From positions 1 through 64,000 of the forward strand of contig CAZOJI010000001.1 in the NCBI GenBank assembly GCA_964580055.1: 64,000 nucleotides of DNA, in the 5' to 3' direction. The notes under the pieces were generated by a model that had not been told where the DNA came from, searched no databases, and saw only the letters and a list, made by a program, of their open reading frames with translations. How positions within the stretch are numbered: the first letter of the stretch is position 1; each line of letters starts with the position of its first letter. The translations under genes were made by a program, and so were the position numbers. Shown one piece after another: positions 40,368 to 48,843 of the stretch. This stretch comes from JBDGYW01 sp964580055 (GTDB taxonomy: Bacteria; Gemmatimonadota; Gemmatimonadetes; Gemmatimonadales; GWC2-71-9).

Positions 40368-41528
40368 ATGAGATCTGCCTTCGCAGGCTCGACGGTGCTC
40401 CTGGTCTTCTCAGTTATATTCGGACCATTTGTCTCACCGGGCCGGGCCCAAGATGCGGGACCCGGTCTCAATGGAAGCCGGGCCGAACCCGTTCCCACCG
40501 GACGAGATCTCTACCTGGAGGCCTGCTCCAACTGCCACGGCACCCACGGAACGGGCGCCAGCGCCGGTGTGGTGGGCCTCCCAATTCAACCGCCGGACTT
40601 CACCGAGAGTCGTTTCGCCTCCCGGGAACCAGCTGCGGACTGGGCCGGGGTGGTGACCCTGGGCGGGCCGGTCCGTGGGTTCGACCGTCTGATGCCCGCC
40701 TTCGGCGACGCCCTTTCCCGGGAGGAGATCGATCTGATCCTGGAGTACGTCCAGACCCTCTACACGGACAAGAGTTGGCCCCGGGGAGAGTTCAACCTTC
40801 CCCTGGCGCTGGTGACCGGGAAGGCCTATCCGGAGGATGAGTACTACCTGAGGACCACCTTGGGCACCGATGACGCCGGCTCGGTGATGAACAAGTTCGT
40901 CTACGAGAAGCGGTTCGGGTCCCAGAACCAGTTCGAGGTGGTCATCCCCTTCGGCTGGCAGGAACTCTCCGACGATCTGGGTCCAACGGGGGATTGGGCC
41001 GGGGGGATGGGAGACGCGGCCCTGGCCTATAAGCGGGTCCTCTTCCACAACCTGGGCATGGGGACCATCACCAGCTTCACCCTGGAGGCCATCCTGCCCA
41101 CCGGTGATGAATCCGAGGGGTTCGGAAACGGCTACACCGTCATCGAGCCCTTCCTCACTTGGGGCCAGTTCCTTCCCATGGACGCCTTCCTCCAGGTCCA
41201 GACCGGGATGGAGCTCCCGACGGATACGGACCATGAGAACGAGGGGCTCTTCCGGGCGGCCCTGGGAAGGACCTTCACCGTGGGCGGGGAATGGAGCCGG
41301 GCCGTCTCGCCGATGGTGGAGTTCCTGGGAGCCGGGGCTCTGGAAGGCGACGGCACCTGGGCCTGGGACATTATGCCCGAGGTCCACTTCACGTTGAACC
41401 AGCGACAGCACGTCATGGCCAACTTGGGGGTCCGGATTCCAATGACGGAGACGGAGGGTAGGGAACCCCAGATCATGTTCCTTGTCCTCTGGGACTGGTT
41501 CGACGGCGGCCTTTTCGAGGGGTGGTGA
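40368..41528 (+). CDS. Monoheme cytochrome c fused to a predicted outer-membrane beta-barrel
   Basis: The protein (386 residues) has a signal peptide (VLLVFSVIFGPFVSPGRAQ) and a class I cytochrome c domain (about 43-135): heme motif C53-S-N-C56-H57 and probable axial Met in LMPAFGD, followed by IDLILEYVQTLY. The remaining 230 residues have no heme motif and alternate polar/hydrophobic strands with aromatic girdles (NQFEVVIPFGWQEL, GMGDAALAYKRVLFH, FTLEAILPTGDESEG, MLTWGQF-like repeats, ending IMFLVLWDWFDGG), like the transporter/porin barrels of Gram-negative bacteria. AAGGAG precedes ATG 40368. It is followed 3 bases later by a pentaheme cytochrome gene, which suggests a joint electron-transfer role across the outer membrane. 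Codon use is visibly richer in GGG, CGG and CTC than that of neighbours. Confidence 0.75.
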   Translation: MRSAFAGSTVLLVFSVIFGPFVSPGRAQDAGPGLNGSRAEPVPTGRDLYLEACSNCHGTHGTGASAGVVGLPIQPPDFTESRFASREPAADWAGVVTLGGPVRGFDRLMPAFGDALSREEIDLILEYVQTLYTDKSWPRGEFNLPLALVTGKAYPEDEYYLRTTLGTDDAGSVMNKFVYEKRFGSQNQFEVVIPFGWQELSDDLGPTGDWAGGMGDAALAYKRVLFHNLGMGTITSFTLEAILPTGDESEGFGNGYTVIEPFLTWGQFLPMDAFLQVQTGMELPTDTDHENEGLFRAALGRTFTVGGEWSRAVSPMVEFLGAGALEGDGTWAWDIMPEVHFTLNQRQHVMANLGVRIPMTETEGREPQIMFLVLWDWFDGGLFEGW

Positions 41529-41531
41529 GAA

Positions 41532-43178
41532 ATGAAGACTACCAAGCGCAGCAACCCGACGGTGCTCACCCTTCTGTCCACTCTGGTCATGGCGCTGGCC
41601 TTCTCGGCCCCGGAGAGCCTCCGGGCCCAGGCCGGCGCCAGCGATCCGGCGGCCATCTTCCACATGTCGGATCAGTGTGTCGCCTGCCACAACAAGCTGA
41701 CTTCTCCCACCGGCAAGGACATCTCCATCGGCTTCAACTGGAGCTCTTCCATGATGGGGAACTCAGCCCGGGATCCATACTGGATGGCGTCGGTCCGGAG
41801 GGAGACCCTGGATCATCCGGCAGCCCGGGACGCTCTGGAGGACAAGTGCACCGTCTGCCATCTCCCCATCGTCCGGACAGCCAACGTGGCGGCGGGTGGG
41901 CAGGGCAGGGCCTTCCAGAATTTCCCGGTCCTGGGAGTGGGTCCCAACGCCGACTGGGCCCAGGACGGCGTGTCCTGCACGGTATGTCACCAGATCCGGG
42001 ACGAGAACCTGGGGACGGAGGAGGGCTTCACCGGTGGCTATGTCATCGACCTGGGCACGCCCATGGGTCAGCGGGAAGCCTTCGGGCCCTTCGAGGTTGA
42101 CGATGGGCGTACCCGCATCATGCACTCGGCGTCGGAGTTCACGCCGAAGGAAGCTCCCCACATCCAGAATTCCGAATTCTGTGCCAACTGCCACACCCTC
42201 TATACCCACCCACTGGATCCCCAGGGCAACGAGGTGGGCGAGCTGCCGGAGCAGGTACCCTACCTGGAATGGCAGCACTCCTCCTATCCCGGTGAGAAGA
42301 GCTGCCAGGACTGCCACATGCCGGTGGTGGAGGGAGAGACCAGCGTGTCCGGCGTCATGCCCAATCTCCGGGAGGACGTGAACCAGCACATCTTCCGGGG
42401 CGGCAACTTCCTTATGCCCCGGATCCTGAACAAGCACGGGGCGGAACTGAACGTCCAGGCCCTTCCCCAGGACCTGGAGGCCACGGCCCGTTCGGTGGAA
42501 ACCCACCTGGCCACCATGACGGCGGAGTTGACCCTCGCCGGCTTTGTGCAGGATGACGGTCGGCTGGCAGTGGACGTGACGGTGAACAACCTGGCGGGGC
42601 ACAAGCTCCCCTCGGCCTATCCGTCCCGTCGGGTGTGGCTCCACGTGAAGATCACCGACACCTACGGGCGGGTGCTCCTGGAGTCGGGTGCCTTCAAGCC
42701 CAATGGCTTCATCGAAGGAAACGACAACGATCTGGACGCCAGCCGGTTCGAGCCGCACTACACGGAGATCACCGGATCGGACCAGGTACAGATCTACGAG
42801 GACATCATGGTAGACTACGCCGACGAGGTGACCACCGGCCTCCTCTGGGGCGTACGATACATCAAGGACAACCGGCTTCTGCCGGTGGGCTTCGACAAGG
42901 CCACGGCCCATTACGACGTGGCCGTTCACGGGGCCGCCGAGGACGACGCCGACTTCATGGGTGGAACGGACGTGGTCCGGTACTCCGCCGGGACCTCAGG
43001 GTTCGAAGCCCCCTTTGAAGTGACGGCGGAACTCTGGTATCAACCCATCGGCTTCCGCTGGGCCATGAACCTGGACGAATACGATACCCAGGAATCGGGG
43101 CAGTTCATCCGCTACTTCCAGGGCATGTCTTCCGGCGTGGGAGCCCTAGTGGCTCGGATGGAAGGATCCTTCCAGTAA
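41532..43178 (+). CDS. Pentaheme c-type cytochrome
   Basis: The protein (548 residues) has a signal peptide (LLSTLVMALAFSAPESLRAQ) and five CxxCH heme motifs: C49VACH, C106TVCH, C149TVCH, C217ANCH and C258QDCH. All lie in the first half. The second half (about 300-548) is heme-free and beta-rich (LAVDVTVNNLAGHKLPSAYP, RRVWLHVKITD), a layout seen in large periplasmic or exported multiheme proteins. GLPSAYPSRR-type sequence in this half is shared with other multiheme families. It is co-transcribed with the cytochrome-barrel fusion (3 bases apart). It probably carries electrons between the periplasm and an extracellular or membrane partner. The electron donor or acceptor is unknown. Confidence 0.88.
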   Translation: MKTTKRSNPTVLTLLSTLVMALAFSAPESLRAQAGASDPAAIFHMSDQCVACHNKLTSPTGKDISIGFNWSSSMMGNSARDPYWMASVRRETLDHPAARDALEDKCTVCHLPIVRTANVAAGGQGRAFQNFPVLGVGPNADWAQDGVSCTVCHQIRDENLGTEEGFTGGYVIDLGTPMGQREAFGPFEVDDGRTRIMHSASEFTPKEAPHIQNSEFCANCHTLYTHPLDPQGNEVGELPEQVPYLEWQHSSYPGEKSCQDCHMPVVEGETSVSGVMPNLREDVNQHIFRGGNFLMPRILNKHGAELNVQALPQDLEATARSVETHLATMTAELTLAGFVQDDGRLAVDVTVNNLAGHKLPSAYPSRRVWLHVKITDTYGRVLLESGAFKPNGFIEGNDNDLDASRFEPHYTEITGSDQVQIYEDIMVDYADEVTTGLLWGVRYIKDNRLLPVGFDKATAHYDVAVHGAAEDDADFMGGTDVVRYSAGTSGFEAPFEVTAELWYQPIGFRWAMNLDEYDTQESGQFIRYFQGMSSGVGALVARMEGSFQ

Positions 43179-43451
43179 TTGAGGAAATGCGGACTCAGGA
43201 GATCCAACAGATAGCTGGCTCGGAGGATTGAGATCCAGCGCGATACTGTGGTTTGGTCGATGCCGGCATCCGCCCCCAGGGAAGATCGGTTCAGGAGCAG
43301 GAATCCGCGGGGGTCTTCATTATGGAATTGCAGACATTATGTCAATTGAGGATCGGATCCTCAATAGGCCGTGCTTTGTCGTGTTTCTATTCCCGGGACC
43401 AGAGTACCCGGACGTACTACACGCATGCACGGTCATGTGACAAACAATGAA

Positions 43452-43477
43452 GGCCGGCGCATCCCAGCGCACCGGCC
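43452..43477. terminator. Hairpin between the convergent cytochrome and cytolysin-like genes
   Basis: GGCCGG-CGC pairs with GCG-(CA)-CCGGCC around a 6-base loop. No T-run follows on either strand. It lies between the convergent 3' ends at 43178 and 43510; the rest of this 330-base gap shows nothing. Confidence 0.45.
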
Positions 43478-43509
43478 GTAGCCAAACCTCGTTTGCCGAA
43501 TGACAGCTC

Positions 43510-45273
43510 CTATCGCCTGTACCCCACTCCGAAGGTGAAATCTCTGATGTAGATGTCGTTGCCGCCCGCATCTTCGTTGAACTTCAACCTGGTTATCGGC
43601 ACCGACGAAACCACACCCATAAAGAAATTGGTCGCATTGGAAGGAGTAAATTCCGCGATTTTCTGGTCGCCGTTGAAGACTTCCACCTTCTCATCGGAAG
43701 TGAAGTCGTTGTTCCCAACGTAGGTGCCGATAGCGAAGATATAGGAGCTATCACGGGAATCCGAGACAACAATTTCAAAGTCATCGTCCTCGCAATTTCC
43801 CACGTCACCGATGCTGATGATGTTGGACGGGGCGCCGCTGAATTCATCGTCATCGAACGTCAGCGGATACTGGCAATTCGACTCCAGTGCGGTCAGGGCA
43901 AACTGAAACTCATGGCCCGTGTTTTCAGGTGTGAACGTAATCGTCGCATTTCCTAGGTGGGCATTGCTCGCGGGAACCCACCATCCTTGGAGTTCGGTCG
44001 CCTTTTGGAGGTTGGGGCCGTTGGATTCGAAATAGATGTTGACGGTGCTGTCGGGTATCACCGAAAACGCATCGTTCCAGTCGGTCCAGGAGCTATAGAG
44101 GCCTGCGCTCACCTGGACACATTCCTTCATGTCGTATGAGGTGGTTTCACCGACTTTGGCCGTGGAGTTGTCGGCCAGATTGTTCAGGACATAGCCGATC
44201 GGAAAGGCGGTAGTGAGGTCGGGTGAATCCGCAAAGTAGCTGGTGATATCGCCGCTTCTGATGAGCGCCAGGGCATCGGCGTCGTCGCCGCCGAACGTAA
44301 CGACTTCCATCTCCGAGTTTTGCAGGATCTGCTGATACTCGACGGTCAGGTCGACCTCGTTCTTGTAGTACGTGGCCCTGAGGGCGTTTCTCATATCGGT
44401 GATCGACGCGTCGGAGCTCATGGTCAACAGCATCACCCGGCCCCATTCGATACGGGCCGCGTAGACCGGCAGATTGTCCGGCCCGATATTCCCGAGGTTG
44501 ACCTGCTGCTGAAGGACATCCTCGGTAAACTCATCAGAGAACATCTCCGAGGGCGTCTGCGGCAGGACCATATAGGTCTCGAACATCAACTGCTTGAAGT
44601 AGGCCATGAGGGTGTTTCGCTGCTGAACTGACGACAGATCCAGCTTGTTCTTGACGGATGCCCCCATGTACCTGGCGGAAAGCCCAAGGCTCAGCGCAGC
44701 CTGCTCGAGGGAATATGTCTGCTTCTGATTGAAATAGACGGCGGAACCACCCTGGTAGCCGCTCTGGACGGCATTGGAGATCAGCGTACCGATAGCCTGC
44801 CCGACCGTGGTGGGGTCGGGATTCTCGACCGTCGTGCCGACACTATCTCCTGTGAGGAGGTTTACGCCGATTCTGAGTGGCGCCCGTTGACGGATCGGCA
44901 GTTCCTCCATCGAGCCCAGGCCGCCGGCGTAGCTGTCGCCCTGAATCAACGCACCCAGCCAGAGGATATTGGAAAACGTGCCATAGGTGACCACCTGTTC
45001 CGGAGTCTCTGTTATCGAACAGGGGGTGGTGCGGCAGAAAAGCCCGCTGTCGAGATCTTCAATCGTCGCGCCGGTCGGGCCGTTCGTATCGGCGACCGGT
45101 GGAGAAAAGACGTCCCAGGTCGGCAGAGTCTGCATGTACGCGTTGACATCGGCTTTGACAGGCGTCGTCGGGCCGCTCGGGCCGCTTTGTTCATCGCTTC
45201 CACATCCTGCTGCCAGAACCAACAGAAGCAGCAGAAGACCGGGTGCTACCGTGATTGACAGCTTGGTATTCAT
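43510..45273 (-). CDS. Lipoprotein of the thiol-activated (cholesterol-dependent) cytolysin family
   Basis: The protein (587 residues) has a lipoprotein signal (APGLLLLLLVLAAGC, Cys24). The central part aligns block by block with CDC toxins such as pneumolysin and perfringolysin: YMVLPQTPSEMFSDEFT (toxins: NPSDVF), LPVYAARIEWGRVMLLTMSS (VSNVAYGRTIYVKLETT), YQQILQNSEMEVVTFGGDD (ENSSFTAVVLGGD) and FPIGYVLNNLADNSTAKVGE (YPISYTSVFLKDNSVAAV). The cholesterol-binding domain 4 with the Trp-rich undecapeptide is not seen. In its place are about 190 residues forming at least one other beta-domain (FDDDEFSGAPSNIISIGDVG ... YIRDFTFGVGYRR). Lipid anchoring at the own envelope is odd for a secreted toxin. 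CGGAG precedes ATG 45273. Confidence 0.85.
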   Translation of the reverse strand: MNTKLSITVAPGLLLLLLVLAAGCGSDEQSGPSGPTTPVKADVNAYMQTLPTWDVFSPPVADTNGPTGATIEDLDSGLFCRTTPCSITETPEQVVTYGTFSNILWLGALIQGDSYAGGLGSMEELPIRQRAPLRIGVNLLTGDSVGTTVENPDPTTVGQAIGTLISNAVQSGYQGGSAVYFNQKQTYSLEQAALSLGLSARYMGASVKNKLDLSSVQQRNTLMAYFKQLMFETYMVLPQTPSEMFSDEFTEDVLQQQVNLGNIGPDNLPVYAARIEWGRVMLLTMSSDASITDMRNALRATYYKNEVDLTVEYQQILQNSEMEVVTFGGDDADALALIRSGDITSYFADSPDLTTAFPIGYVLNNLADNSTAKVGETTSYDMKECVQVSAGLYSSWTDWNDAFSVIPDSTVNIYFESNGPNLQKATELQGWWVPASNAHLGNATITFTPENTGHEFQFALTALESNCQYPLTFDDDEFSGAPSNIISIGDVGNCEDDDFEIVVSDSRDSSYIFAIGTYVGNNDFTSDEKVEVFNGDQKIAEFTPSNATNFFMGVVSSVPITRLKFNEDAGGNDIYIRDFTFGVGYRR

Positions 45274-45556
45274 TATGTGCTCCGAGACGGGACGAGGTCG
45301 CCGCAAAGACCGCTTTTCTCGCTTTGTATGTGTCAGTAGCAATTTGGTCTCGCTCCCACAGAGTATGCGGCGCCGAACCGAGCGTGTCCACAAGCCCAGG
45401 AGAGCCTGGCGGCGTTGCGGTGGAAGGCCTCTGGTAGCGTCGCCACATCGTGGAACGGTAAGTAGACTCTGGCCTCGGTAGAGCGAATACCGCTGTGAGT
45501 CACGAACAGGTGCCAAAAGGGATGTGCCGTCTGTCTGGTAAGGTAACTTGAATAGA

Positions 45557-45637
45557 ATGCACTACATCGTTCGACCCATCGCCGCCACCTTCATCTTGAT
45601 CTTATCGGTATTCTGCTACTGGGTCAGTCCCAACTGA
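45557..45637 (+). pseudogene. Truncated start of a DUF2892-like membrane protein
   Basis: The 26-residue frame MHYIVRPIAATFILILSVFC-YWVSPN is one transmembrane helix. It resembles the first helix of YgaP-type DUF2892 proteins (R-vAg-fil-s--LgyWVSP-W), after which the stop codon follows where the second helix should begin. It may be a relic or a tiny membrane peptide. Otherwise 45274-45725 holds only the upstream region of the cytolysin-like gene. Confidence 0.35.
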
Positions 45638-45725
45638 CAACTGCTAGCCGATCTTGGAGGTGTGCACCGGACGCAGTGGAGCTTCACTCGCTGCGCCCAA
45701 CCTGCCCGGCTCAGACCGCGGCGCG

Positions 45726-46067
45726 CTACGCCGAGCGCTCTTCCGTGGACCAGGAATCTTGAGACGTCGAATCCTCTGTGTCATCACCGGTCTGGTTATA
45801 GGTCCAGTCGATCTTCTCGTAGTTGAGCGTGACGTTATCGAGGGTATAGTATGTCGACCCACCTACGACACCCTCCAACGCCTCGTCCGGTAGCTCCCGT
45901 GCAGCATCTTCAATTGTGAACTCGTAGCCCTGGTCGGCCGCGAACTGTATCAGCTCCTTTGCCGGAATCTTCGCGCTCGCATCTCCAAACCGCTCCTCGA
46001 AGGCGCTGCGGAGGGCCTTGTCGCCTTCGAGCCTGTTCATGAACTGAGTGAAGGCATCCTGGGACAT
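45726..46067 (-). CDS. Nif11-type RiPP precursor peptide
   Basis: The 113-residue product begins MSQDAFTQFMNRLEGDKALR, the Nif11-like leader start, and carries AADQGYEFTIEDAARELPDE before the double-glycine site ALEGVVGG (69-70). The predicted core of 43 residues after GG is rich in Thr, Ser, Tyr, Asp and has no Cys, so it is not a lanthipeptide of the classical kind. Modification enzymes are not encoded next to it except for a broken maturase fragment 3 kb away. GTGGA lies before ATG 46067. Confidence 0.85.
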   Translation of the reverse strand: MSQDAFTQFMNRLEGDKALRSAFEERFGDASAKIPAKELIQFAADQGYEFTIEDAARELPDEALEGVVGGSTYYTLDNVTLNYEKIDWTYNQTGDDTEDSTSQDSWSTEERSA

Positions 46068-46328
46068 GATTCCACGTCTCTGGCTAGAGAAGACGTGCCT
46101 ACGATCTCGTGTCATCTAGTTGAAGTATGCTGCCCAAAAACCGGCCGAGTCTACCCCGCGAAAGGGCGATGGATCGGTAAGCTGCGCAGGCTCTCGCTAC
46201 ATGCAAACGTGGAGCTGCATTGGCTCGTGCGGTAGGTTAAAGGCTCCCGGGAGGAGTGGGAGAAGTCACTGCTGCACACAATCGTATCGAGCGAAGCGAA
46301 ACGAGGCTGGCGTATCGGAGGATTCAGT

Positions 46329-47153
46329 ATGATGAGGAATAACGAGAAGGCCGGCATGAGGGTCCGCAGTGTGATCATGGCGATCGCAGTAGCCTTTGGG
46401 GCCACCGGAAGTGCCGCGGCTCAAGCAGAAGCTGTTTCAGCCAACGTCACGCGACTTCTCGAATACGACGAGTCGGGTTCAAAGCGAACGGCTATAGACG
46501 AGGTCGAGCTCGACGTGGGCGGGCATTTGTCGCTCGAAGGCTTCCCTGAGGAGCGGCTCTATTACTTTCTGGACGGCCGTGGGATAATGAGTATCTATGA
46601 AGAAGCTCCGGCCGGGGACGTCTACGAGTTGCGCCAGGATCTGGCGGTATACCTGACACCGGGCGTCGAACACGAGATCTTGAACCTGGGTCCGACTCCG
46701 CTCAGGTTCGTCGTGTTTCTCGTCACGGGTGGAGTCGTGCCGGAAGGCGAGCTTTCATGGTCGGCCGTTACTCAGCGTGGCGTGACCGTGGAGAATCCGA
46801 TGCTGGGGTCAGGCGTTGCCGTCACGGATGTGTTCGATGAAGGACTGAACCCCTCCAAAGCCGAGGGATTGCACTTGCGTATCCATGACATTTGGCTGCG
46901 CCGTCCCCAGTTGTTCACCAACGCGGAGGTCATCACCATCGCGCCGGGCCGCTCGACCAGGCCGCACACCCATCACGATACCGGCGAAACGTGCTACATC
47001 CTGTACGGTGAGGGACACTTCATCTGGGACGAGGAGGAGATCCCGTTCGAAGCGGGATCGACCATCAGCTACCCCGTAGGCGTGCTCAGAGCAGTGGTGA
47101 ACACGAGTCAATTCCCGATGTCATACGTGGTTATGTCGGCCGCTGTGAACTGA
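46329..47153 (+). CDS. Secreted bicupin protein
   Basis: The 274-residue product has a signal peptide (RSVIMAIAVAFGATGSAAAQ) and two cupin barrels. The first (about 50-135) has YYFLDGRGIMSI and LTPGVEHEILNLG. The second (about 185-270) has the metal-binding histidines in STRPHTHHDTGETCYILYGE and the closing VGVLRAVVNTS. Only the second keeps the full H-x-H...E motif. Cupins bind metals and small molecules; the role is unknown. GGAGG precedes ATG 46329. It is a single gene, divergent from the Nif11 gene. Confidence 0.8.
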   Translation: MMRNNEKAGMRVRSVIMAIAVAFGATGSAAAQAEAVSANVTRLLEYDESGSKRTAIDEVELDVGGHLSLEGFPEERLYYFLDGRGIMSIYEEAPAGDVYELRQDLAVYLTPGVEHEILNLGPTPLRFVVFLVTGGVVPEGELSWSAVTQRGVTVENPMLGSGVAVTDVFDEGLNPSKAEGLHLRIHDIWLRRPQLFTNAEVITIAPGRSTRPHTHHDTGETCYILYGEGHFIWDEEEIPFEAGSTISYPVGVLRAVVNTSQFPMSYVVMSAAVN

Positions 47154-47296
47154 TTGGAATGGCTTCTCCACCACATCCGGGGAGCATTTGAACCGCGGAA
47201 TGAAGAACTGAGATGTGATTGACAACTCGAACTGCCGCCAACCGGACTCCCTGGACGAGAACGAATGCGTAGTCCTGTAATGGTTAGCGGTTTCCG

Positions 47297-47860
47297 TTAT
47301 TGGTAACCAGTCGCGCCCGCTGGTCGAATCACGGATTCTCGCTGAGTTACTGCGACGTCGGAGAAGTAATTGCCAAGCGGGGCATCAGTGTTTCCTCCGA
47401 TCATTCTATCCTCAGCGCCAGGAGGGCATCCAGCCGCGATGCCCTTCCTTCGCGCTGGATTCCGCCAGGATACCGCTCTGGGTCCGAAGCTCCGGCACTG
47501 GAAGGTCTGGGTGGACGCGGTACACGACCTCTCGCACGGCCGCCTCCAGCCGGCCAACCGGGGCTGGGAGCTGAGCGGCAACGTTATGTCTGTTTGAGGA
47601 AAGAACCCCCCGATGGAGAGTCCCTTGAACCCAGCGGCGGTGACGCCCACGACCTCGGCCGGTTCTCCGTTGATCCTCACCGTCTTGCTCAGTATCTCGG
47701 GATCACCTCCGAAGGATCGCATCCAGAAGGAATGGCTGAGCACGGCCACCAGAGGATCGCCACCAGGGTGAACTCGGGGTTGCGCCGCAGGCCCCTGACT
47801 GCGTATCGAAGCTCTGAACCGAAGCCAGCTATCATCGTTCTTCTTCCATTCCTTGACCGG
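47297..47860 (-). pseudogene. ADOP permease gene fragment with internal deletion
   Basis: One frame begins LRYAVRGLRRNPEFTLVAIL, the pre-TM1 motif of ADOP permeases (about 47790-47850). It breaks off, and another frame continues GGDPLVAVLSHSFWMRSFGG, DPEILSKTVRINGEPAEVVG and VTAAGFKGLSIGG, part of the first MacB periplasmic domain. The join lies in GGTGGCGATCCTC, which reads TLVAIL in one frame and GGDPL in the other. So TM1 and the first half of the periplasmic domain are gone. The 3' two thirds of the gene are absent. No other gene was recognised in 47154-48126. Confidence 0.75.
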
Positions 47861-48126
47861 GTAAAGAGAGCTGTTCATGGGTTAGATAGCGGCGGAGGCT
47901 GGAGGGTTGCAGTTGGGCGATTGCCAGTTTGAGGAGAAAGGGGGCGCTGTTGCGCGTCAACAATGAAGGTCTCGAGTCATTTCCCCATCGAGGGCGACCT
48001 GAAGGAATCCATGGAATCAGAAAACGAGTAACGTGGGATCATAGACCTTCCCTCCGTCTTAAATGAGCGCCATTATTCACCTGTGAGGTTCTCCCATTCC
48101 AGTCTCACCTGACCCAGGAGGCAAGC

Positions 48127-48336
48127 ATGTCGAAGGAAGCGGTTACGGAATTCATAGAGGGAATCGCAAAGGATCCCAAGCTTCAGCAGGAGTTGTCGGA
48201 GTTGGCCGCCAAGTATGGCTACGATTTCACTTCCGATGAACTGAATGACAGCGACTTGGCCGGCATTTCAGGAGGGGTAATGGACCTCGAATCCGACATT
48301 GACATGGATGCGAAGAAGAAGCCAGCCAAGAAGTGA
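48127..48336 (+). CDS. Nif11-type RiPP precursor peptide, short
   Basis: The 69-residue product begins MSKEAVTEFIEGIAKDPKLQ and has LAAKYGYDFTSDELNDSDLA before ISGG (double glycine at 49-50), the Nif11-like leader pattern. The core is only 19 residues, acidic then Lys-rich (VMDLESDIDMDAKKKPAKK), with no Cys, Ser-rich or Thr-rich segment beyond one Ser. CAGGAGGCAAGC gives an excellent ribosome binding site, and an intrinsic terminator follows at once, so the gene is expressed alone. It may be a precursor or only a Nif11-domain protein. Confidence 0.85.
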   Translation: MSKEAVTEFIEGIAKDPKLQQELSELAAKYGYDFTSDELNDSDLAGISGGVMDLESDIDMDAKKKPAKK

Positions 48337-48339
48337 AAC

Positions 48340-48366
48340 GCCCCCGCAACGGGGCACCTTTTTTCG
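48340..48366 (+). terminator. Rho-independent terminator after the short Nif11 gene
   Basis: GCCCC and GGGGC form a stem around CGCAAC, followed by ACC and a run of six T. It begins 3 bases after the stop codon. Confidence 0.8.
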
Positions 48367-48418
48367 CAAAGATTGGACGGCAGTGTTCGCGCCTGCGTTG
48401 GGACATGGGAGGATGTGC

Positions 48419-48802
48419 ATGAGACAGCGTCCCGTGTTCTTCAATTGTGACAACTGCCCGTCGTACTGCTGCACTTACACTCAGATTGAAGTGAATCCGG
48501 AAGACGTTGAACGTCTCGCCGGCTACTTGGGTATGGATCCGGATACTGCCTTGCGTCGCCTCACGATGGATGGCGAAGACCCCGGTACACGGGTCATGCG
48601 GCACTATCGCGATCCGGTCTTCGGAACAGCGTGCCGCTTGCTGGACCTGCAGACCCGCCGGTGCAAGGCGTACGAAGCCAGGCCGAATGCGTGTCGAATT
48701 TTCCCCGGTACGCCTTCCTGCCACTACTATCAGTTCTTGATGACGGAACGGAGGATTCAAGGCAAGCCGAGTATCGCGGTGTGTGCCTACAACTTGGTGT
48801 GA
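48419..48802 (+). CDS. YkgJ-family cysteine cluster protein
   Basis: The 127-residue product has the YkgJ/CxxCxxCC pattern. It includes FNCDNCPSYCCTYTQIEVNP, DVERLAGYLGM, then ACRLLDLQTRRCKAYEARPN and ACRIFPGTPSCHYYQF. Eight or more conserved Cys should bind Fe-S or zinc. Family members act on unknown substrates, some in peptide modification. The start at 48419 is chosen because GGGAGG is 6 bases upstream (48413 is an alternative too close to it). Position directly after a Nif11 precursor suggests a link, but a terminator lies between. Confidence 0.82.
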   Translation: MRQRPVFFNCDNCPSYCCTYTQIEVNPEDVERLAGYLGMDPDTALRRLTMDGEDPGTRVMRHYRDPVFGTACRLLDLQTRRCKAYEARPNACRIFPGTPSCHYYQFLMTERRIQGKPSIAVCAYNLV

Positions 48803-48843
48803 ATGACAGGAAGGGTGCCGTGCGTGATATGCAGGCGGTAATG

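Noticed and set aside
40368..41528. Calling the cytochrome-barrel fusion Cyc2 (iron oxidase)
   Set aside because: The heme domain is a normal class I cytochrome of about 90 residues with axial Met, unlike the short Cyc2 heme segment.
41763..42929. 388-codon antisense frame to the pentaheme cytochrome, and 40434-41690 on the same strand
   Set aside because: Both are shadows of high-GC coding sequence with strong evidence on the plus strand.
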